A DNA stretch of 64,000 nucleotides, from contig JAEWOR010000033.1 of assembly GCA_023399595.1 (NCBI GenBank), positions 124,001-188,000 on the forward strand, written 5' to 3'. The notes below the pieces were generated by a model. It had not been told where the DNA came from and made no database searches. It saw nothing but the letters and a program-made list of their open reading frames with translations. Below are positions 60,037-64,000 of the stretch, piece after piece (positions within the stretch are counted from its first letter, which is position 1; each line of letters starts with the position of its first letter). The stretch is from Bacteroidota bacterium (lineage in GTDB: Bacteria > Bacteroidota > Bacteroidia > Flavobacteriales > Weeksellaceae). The position numbers and the translations under genes are program-made.

Positions 60037-60355
60037 AATTTTATTGTACTAAAAAAAACAGAATTTCAATTATTTTATTTTAAAACAAAAAAGTAAAAGT
60101 ACGCCTTTGGTCAAATGTAAAACATACACTTTCAAGGCTAATATTTCTGTCCTAATAATTGTGAAATTCTTTCCAAATCCTCCACCAAATGTTTCGACAT
60201 TTCTTCGGTTGTGGGTACAAAGCCAGAAGTTTTTTGTTTTTTTTTTTACTTTTCAGGTTCTTCACTCAGTTTTCCATTTTACTTAACTTCAAACTATTCA
60301 TCATATAAAAAAGACCACTGAATCAGTGGTCTTTTTTATTTTAGAAACTAAAAAT
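60037..60355. other. 319-base region with gene debris and no intact gene
   Basis: On the minus strand a short frame ending at 60138 reads KTSGFVPTTEEMSKHLVEDL then ERISQLLGQKY, which looks like a real protein end. Upstream of it is an A11 tract (plus-strand T11 at 60237-60247) and a stop. Another frame carries NGKLSEEPEK to a stop near the same place. I read this as remnants of one or two small genes. A terminator closes the region. Confidence 0.4.
60306..60336 (-). terminator. Intrinsic terminator after the T9SS gene at 60356
   Basis: Near-perfect stem AAAAAAGACCACTGA/TCAGTGGTCTTTTTT with almost no loop. Confidence 0.85.
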
Positions 60356-61369
60356 TTATTTTTTGATAAACTTCTCAGAAGTTTTACCTTCTTTGGTTTC
60401 AATATTAATAATATAATTACCCACTGGAAGATGTTTTACATCTACCATGTTTCCTTTAAGTGAAACCTTCATATTTCTTCCGCTCATATCAAATATCTCC
60501 ACTTTATTAATTTTAGAATCTGATTTAATATTTAAAATATCAGAAGTTGGGTTAGGATAAATAGAAACAGAAAGTTTTGATAGGTCTAATTGTGTTTCTC
60601 CAACTGCTAAAGTTGAAGAGTTTGCAAATTGTACAGAAACATTATCAAAAGCACTAGTGTTAACAACTGCATTTCCCAAAGCTGTCGTATTTCCGTAGGC
60701 AACTTGGTTGGGTGCATTTAGTCCAGGTATTTTTGTATAATTTGCATTATTGAATGTAAATGTTCCTTCTGGCATCGTCCAAGTAAAATCTCCTGTAGTA
60801 ATACTATATGTAAAAGAAACCGTTACCCAAGTATTTGCAGGTATAGTCTGCGTATTTGATAATCCAATTGTATAAAAAGCAGCAGGTTGACCTGCAGCAA
60901 CTGGCTGTAATTTCCCCATACCACCAATCTTTTTAGTTGCATAATCATAAGTAATACCAACAATTCCTCCGTTAGCATCATAAACTGCAAATTGCATTTT
61001 ACCAGCTCCAGTTGATGGTCCCGTATAAAACTGAATTGAACCCACAATAAAATTATTTCCAGCGGAAGGAGTTACAGCTGTGAATGGTTTTATAACAAAA
61101 TGACTATGGGTATTGTTTGCTGGTGCACCAATATAGCCATTTCCAGATTTGATTTGCAACGAATTACCATGTGCAGCGTCAACAGTCATTATTTGATAAT
61201 CTGCAGCAGTACCATTTAGAATGTAATAACCAGATGGTCCAGGTGTGGTCGCAGTTGGGTCTGTAGCAACATTTCCTGCTGTAAGTGTATTAAAATTTTC
61301 AGAGTAAATAGTTTGTCCTAAACTAAATAAAGAAGAACTTAAAAGCCCTAAAAGTAAAATTTTTCTCAT
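60356..61369 (-). CDS. Secreted protein with T9SS sorting domain
   Basis: 337 residues from the ATG at 61369, which gives a clean signal peptide (MRKILLLGLLSSSLFSLGQ). Earlier in-frame codons are hydrophobic and unlikely. The mature part begins TIYSENFNTLTAGN, a pattern common at the start of T9SS surface proteins, and continues as a beta-sandwich of carbohydrate-binding or laminin-G style (GYYILNGTAADYQIMTVDA, then MPEGTFTFNNANYTKIPG). The sorting domain starts near residue 265: LSVSIYPNPTSDILNIK, VEIFDMSGRNMKV, LPVGNYIINIET, ending FIKK. No catalytic motif. Confidence 0.85.
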   Translation of the reverse strand: MRKILLLGLLSSSLFSLGQTIYSENFNTLTAGNVATDPTATTPGPSGYYILNGTAADYQIMTVDAAHGNSLQIKSGNGYIGAPANNTHSHFVIKPFTAVTPSAGNNFIVGSIQFYTGPSTGAGKMQFAVYDANGGIVGITYDYATKKIGGMGKLQPVAAGQPAAFYTIGLSNTQTIPANTWVTVSFTYSITTGDFTWTMPEGTFTFNNANYTKIPGLNAPNQVAYGNTTALGNAVVNTSAFDNVSVQFANSSTLAVGETQLDLSKLSVSIYPNPTSDILNIKSDSKINKVEIFDMSGRNMKVSLKGNMVDVKHLPVGNYIINIETKEGKTSEKFIKK

Positions 61370-61439
61370 AATATTAAATTTTAAACTAATATATAAAAAT
61401 AAAAACAATCAGAAAAAAAAATGATTGCTTTTATTTACA

Positions 61440-62819
61440 TTATTTCGAATAATTCTCAAAAAATTGTGGAATACTCTCAATTCCTTTATAGAAATTAAAG
61501 AGTCCGTAATGTTCATTTGGTGAATGTATCGCATCAGAATCTAAACCAAATCCCATTAATACGGATTTAGCACCTAAAACCTTTTCGAACATAGCTGTAA
61601 TAGGAATGCTTCCACCACTTCTGTATGGTAGAACTTCTTTTCCAAATGCAGATTCCATAGCTTTTTTAGCAGCTAAAAATTCTTTAGTATCGCTTGGCAA
61701 AACATAAGGCATTCCACCATGATGAGGAGTAACTTTTACCTTTACAGTATCTGGAGCTATTTTCTCAAAATATTTAGTGAATTTTTCAGTAATTTCTTCA
61801 GGTGTTTGATAAGGAACCAATCTCATAGAAATTTTAGCAAAGGCTTTAGAAGGAATAACTGTTTTAGCACCTTCACCTGTATACCCTCCCCAAATTCCGT
61901 TGCAATCTAATGTTGGACGAATAGAAGTTCTTTCCAAGGTGGTATACCCTTTTTCACCTTCTACTCCACTTAAACCAATAGATTTTTTAAACTCATCAGG
62001 ATTGTCTTTAAGTTTATTCATTTCTGCTCTTTCCGCGTCAGAAACTAATTCTACATTATCATAAAAACCATCAATTGTAATATGACCGTCTTCATCAATC
62101 AGGTTAGCGATCATTCTTGAAAGAACATGTATAGGATTTGGAACTGCTCCACCGTATAAACCAGAATGTAAATCTCTATTAGGTCCTTCCACTTCCACTT
62201 CTACATAGCTTAAACCTCTTAAACCTGTGGTTACGGTTGGTTGTTCATTAGAATAAATATGAGTATCTGAAATTAGAATACAATCGCAAGATAATTTTTC
62301 TTTGTTTTCATTCACCCAATCTCCCAAACTTACAGAACCTACTTCTTCCTCACCTTCCAAAATAAATTTAACATTGCAAGGAAGTGTATTGGTTTGCATC
62401 ATCGCCTCAAACGCTTTCAAGTGCATGAAGAATTGACCTTTATCGTCTGCTGAACCTCTAGCAAAAATAGCACCTTCAGGATGAAGTTCTGTTTTTTCAA
62501 TATAAGGCTCAAAAGGAGGTTTTGTCCATAATTCCAATGGATCTGGTGGTTGCACATCATAGTGACCATACACCAAAACAGTAGGTAAATTTTTATCTAA
62601 AAGTTTTTCTCCGTAAACAATAGGATAACCTTTTGTTTGGCATACTTCTACATTATCCGCACCCGCTTTTTTAAGGTAATCTGCTACAACGTCTGCACAT
62701 TTAAGCACATCGTTTTTATACGCTGGATCCGCTGAAATAGAAGGAATTCTTAATATTTCAAACAACTCCCCTACAAAACGTTGCTTGTTTTCTTGAATGT
62801 AATTTAATGTTTCTTGCAT
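61440..62819 (-). CDS. M20-family dipeptidase (CNDP/DapE-like)
   Basis: 459 residues, cytoplasmic zinc peptidase. Metal and catalytic motifs: VYGHYDVQPPDP near residue 84 (first zinc His, Asp), GSADDKGQFFMHLKAFEAM near 120 (bridging Asp), LEGEEEVGSVSLG near 155 (catalytic Glu pair), SDTHIYSNEQPTVTTGLRG, and the dimerisation-domain DLHSGLYGGAVPNP with a conserved His. The C-terminal ligand lies in DAIHSPNEHYGLFN. Specificity is broad in the family. It complements pepD in peptide use. Confidence 0.93.
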   Translation of the reverse strand: MQETLNYIQENKQRFVGELFEILRIPSISADPAYKNDVLKCADVVADYLKKAGADNVEVCQTKGYPIVYGEKLLDKNLPTVLVYGHYDVQPPDPLELWTKPPFEPYIEKTELHPEGAIFARGSADDKGQFFMHLKAFEAMMQTNTLPCNVKFILEGEEEVGSVSLGDWVNENKEKLSCDCILISDTHIYSNEQPTVTTGLRGLSYVEVEVEGPNRDLHSGLYGGAVPNPIHVLSRMIANLIDEDGHITIDGFYDNVELVSDAERAEMNKLKDNPDEFKKSIGLSGVEGEKGYTTLERTSIRPTLDCNGIWGGYTGEGAKTVIPSKAFAKISMRLVPYQTPEEITEKFTKYFEKIAPDTVKVKVTPHHGGMPYVLPSDTKEFLAAKKAMESAFGKEVLPYRSGGSIPITAMFEKVLGAKSVLMGFGLDSDAIHSPNEHYGLFNFYKGIESIPQFFENYSK

Positions 62820-62848
62820 TGAAAAAATATTTTGTTAAAAATAAAAAA

Positions 62849-62872
62849 AATGCCCCACAGAAGCAAGGCATT
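62849..62872 (-). terminator. Intrinsic terminator after the OmpA gene
   Basis: Stem AATGCC/GGCATT; the eight plus-strand A preceding it become the T-run on the minus strand. Confidence 0.65.
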
Positions 62873-62895
62873 ATGATATGATTTAGGCTTGAAAA

Positions 62896-63552
62896 TTATT
62901 TTGTAAATCTTACAGCCATTTTTCTGTCCGCAGCTCTTTCTTCATCAGAAGCTTTTGCATCCACTTTAGCAAATTTGCTTCCGTAACCTTCAGCAGTAAC
63001 CACTTGTGCACCAACACCTAGTTTAGTTAAAGCAGCTTTAATAAAGTTAGCTCTATCTAAAGAAAGCTTTACGTTTTTAGCTTCATCACCAGTTTTATCT
63101 GTGTAACCACCAATTTTAATTTTAGCATCTGGATACGCTTTTAAAATTTTAGCCAAATTATCCAACTGCTCCTGAGAACCAGCTTCCAACTGATCCGCAG
63201 AACCCATTTTGAAGTTGACGTTATCAAAATTATACCAAGTATCTTTTAAGTTCTCTTCTGTTGCTGAAGCGTATTGCCCACCTTTAAGGTAAGACACCAT
63301 ACTTTCTTCTAATCCGTTGGCATATCCTTTTAAAGCAGTTCCGTTAAGATCAATACTTACATGTTCTTTTTTTGCACCATGAGCAGAATTTCCTGTAGTA
63401 TGAGCATCACCATGACCGCTTCCTCTTATATCATCGCTATATCTTTCTGTACCTTCTTCTAACTTTAATCTCCCTAGATTCCCACCTTCTGGAAGTTTTT
63501 GACAGCTTACCGCAACTGCAGCAACAGCTAAACAGATTACTAATTTTTTCAT
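62896..63552 (-). CDS. OmpA-family peptidoglycan-binding lipoprotein
   Basis: 218 residues. Lipobox VAVSC, Cys near residue 17. Residues 30-75 are a His/Gly-rich linker (GSGHGDAHTTGNSAHGAKKE). The OmpA C-terminal domain begins near residue 110: LDNLAKILKAYPDAKIKIGG, YTDKTGDEAKNVKLSLDRAN and the closing RKMAVRF. The D and R that bind diaminopimelate in peptidoglycan are in place. It tethers the outer membrane to the wall. Monocistronic, with a terminator. Confidence 0.93.
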   Translation of the reverse strand: MKKLVICLAVAAVAVSCQKLPEGGNLGRLKLEEGTERYSDDIRGSGHGDAHTTGNSAHGAKKEHVSIDLNGTALKGYANGLEESMVSYLKGGQYASATEENLKDTWYNFDNVNFKMGSADQLEAGSQEQLDNLAKILKAYPDAKIKIGGYTDKTGDEAKNVKLSLDRANFIKAALTKLGVGAQVVTAEGYGSKFAKVDAKASDEERAADRKMAVRFTK

Positions 63553-63607
63553 TATGAAATTTTTGATTGCCCAAAAGTAAGAAATATTGCCTTTGAGAGC
63601 AAGATTT

Positions 63608-64000
63608 TTAAATTGATTTTAGAATTATTTTCCCTGAAATGCTTTGAGTAAAAATAAGATATTGATTTCCGCCGTCTTTTAATTTGTATTTCTTCTTCAC
63701 TTCTTCGGGTTTTAACGGAAAGTTTTTACATATAATATTGTATTGTTCTCCTTTTTTAATTGATTTTGAATCGATACTTGCAACTGCTAAAACTCTTCCA
63801 GGAAATTCATTCATAAAAACATCAGAAGTATATAAATGGGTATTGGGGTGTAACTTTTGAAGATTAAACTTCGTACACAACAAATTAAAAAAACCTGATT
63901 TAAGAATTGAATTATTAGGAATATATAAAAACGCCTGTGGATCAGAAAATTTTGCTTGAGACTGTGATTCCTCATTAAAACTCCCTACAAAGTCTTCTTC
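63608..64000 (-). CDS. C-terminal part of a class I methyltransferase with THUMP-like domain
   Basis: Open on the minus strand right to the window edge (131 codons to the stop at 63608), so the N terminus lies outside. It reads DPQAFLYIPNNSILKSGFFN, KLHPNTHLYTSD, PGRVLAVASID and KKYKLKDGGNQYLIFT, which is the THUMP-like C-terminal domain found after SAM-dependent methyltransferase domains in Bacteroidota. The methyltransferase motifs themselves are not in the window. The substrate is likely RNA but not established. Confidence 0.8.
   Translation of the reverse strand, partial: EEDFVGSFNEESQSQAKFSDPQAFLYIPNNSILKSGFFNLLCTKFNLQKLHPNTHLYTSDVFMNEFPGRVLAVASIDSKSIKKGEQYNIICKNFPLKPEEVKKKYKLKDGGNQYLIFTQSISGKIILKSI

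Overview
The window is low-GC bacterial chromosome. Several signs point to Bacteroidota, order Flavobacteriales, probably the Chryseobacterium/Weeksellaceae group. Three secreted proteins end in type IX secretion (T9SS) sorting domains. Many genes have the phylum's -7 promoter box TAnnTTTG, sometimes with TTG about 20 bases upstream. Lipoproteins carry Bacteroidota-style lipoboxes, and there are many TPR proteins. Most of the window is ordinary core genome: gyrA, uvrA, recR, typA, ychF, dgt, pruA, ppa, mgtE, two tRNAs and peptidases.

Layout. 1-1632: end of an MgtE Mg2+ transporter and a BtuF-like protein. 1680-5357: TPR protein and gyrA. 5508-10303: small envelope proteins, a GNAT enzyme, a DUF421 protein and uvrA. 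10457-13158: S1/P1 nuclease, a 51-residue membrane protein and pruA. 13223-20289: T9SS protein, inorganic pyrophosphatase, M36 metallopeptidase and S9 peptidase. 20414-24522: small membrane protein, then a recR-glycosyltransferase-epimerase-glycosyltransferase run. 24624-34318: LURP-one-like protein, dipeptidase, aminotransferase, cardiolipin synthase, YchF and a glycosidase. 34443-41668: typA, tRNA-Arg, an outer-membrane barrel and a 985-residue TPR protein. 41922-48258: amino-acid permease, a frameshifted DUF1801 gene, a band-7 protein, dgt and a lipid kinase.

48300-60350 is the most interesting part. It holds two paralogous two-component systems, each a TPR lipoprotein histidine kinase followed by a LuxR-like response regulator. 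System 1 is intact, at the end of a probable operon with a GAF-type reductase. System 2 has a frameshifted kinase, preceded by a 52-residue peptide gene and an internal terminator. Three promoters nearby share a dyad, TA(C/T)GG-N4-CCGTA, 21-22 bases upstream of a -7-like box, and all lack the usual TTG. They lie ahead of a short terminated leader or small RNA, a small conserved Cys/His protein, and a membrane protein of unknown function. I infer that this is the target site of one or both regulators.

Between the two systems, next to tRNA-Leu, is a decayed patch: the C-terminal end of a large serine recombinase, a Cys-rich secreted protein with a homopolymer frameshift, and a restriction-type nuclease-domain protein broken by an internal deletion. 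The window closes with a T9SS protein, an M20 dipeptidase, an OmpA lipoprotein and the end of a THUMP-like methyltransferase. I saw no CRISPR array, intact insertion sequence, prophage or rRNA.
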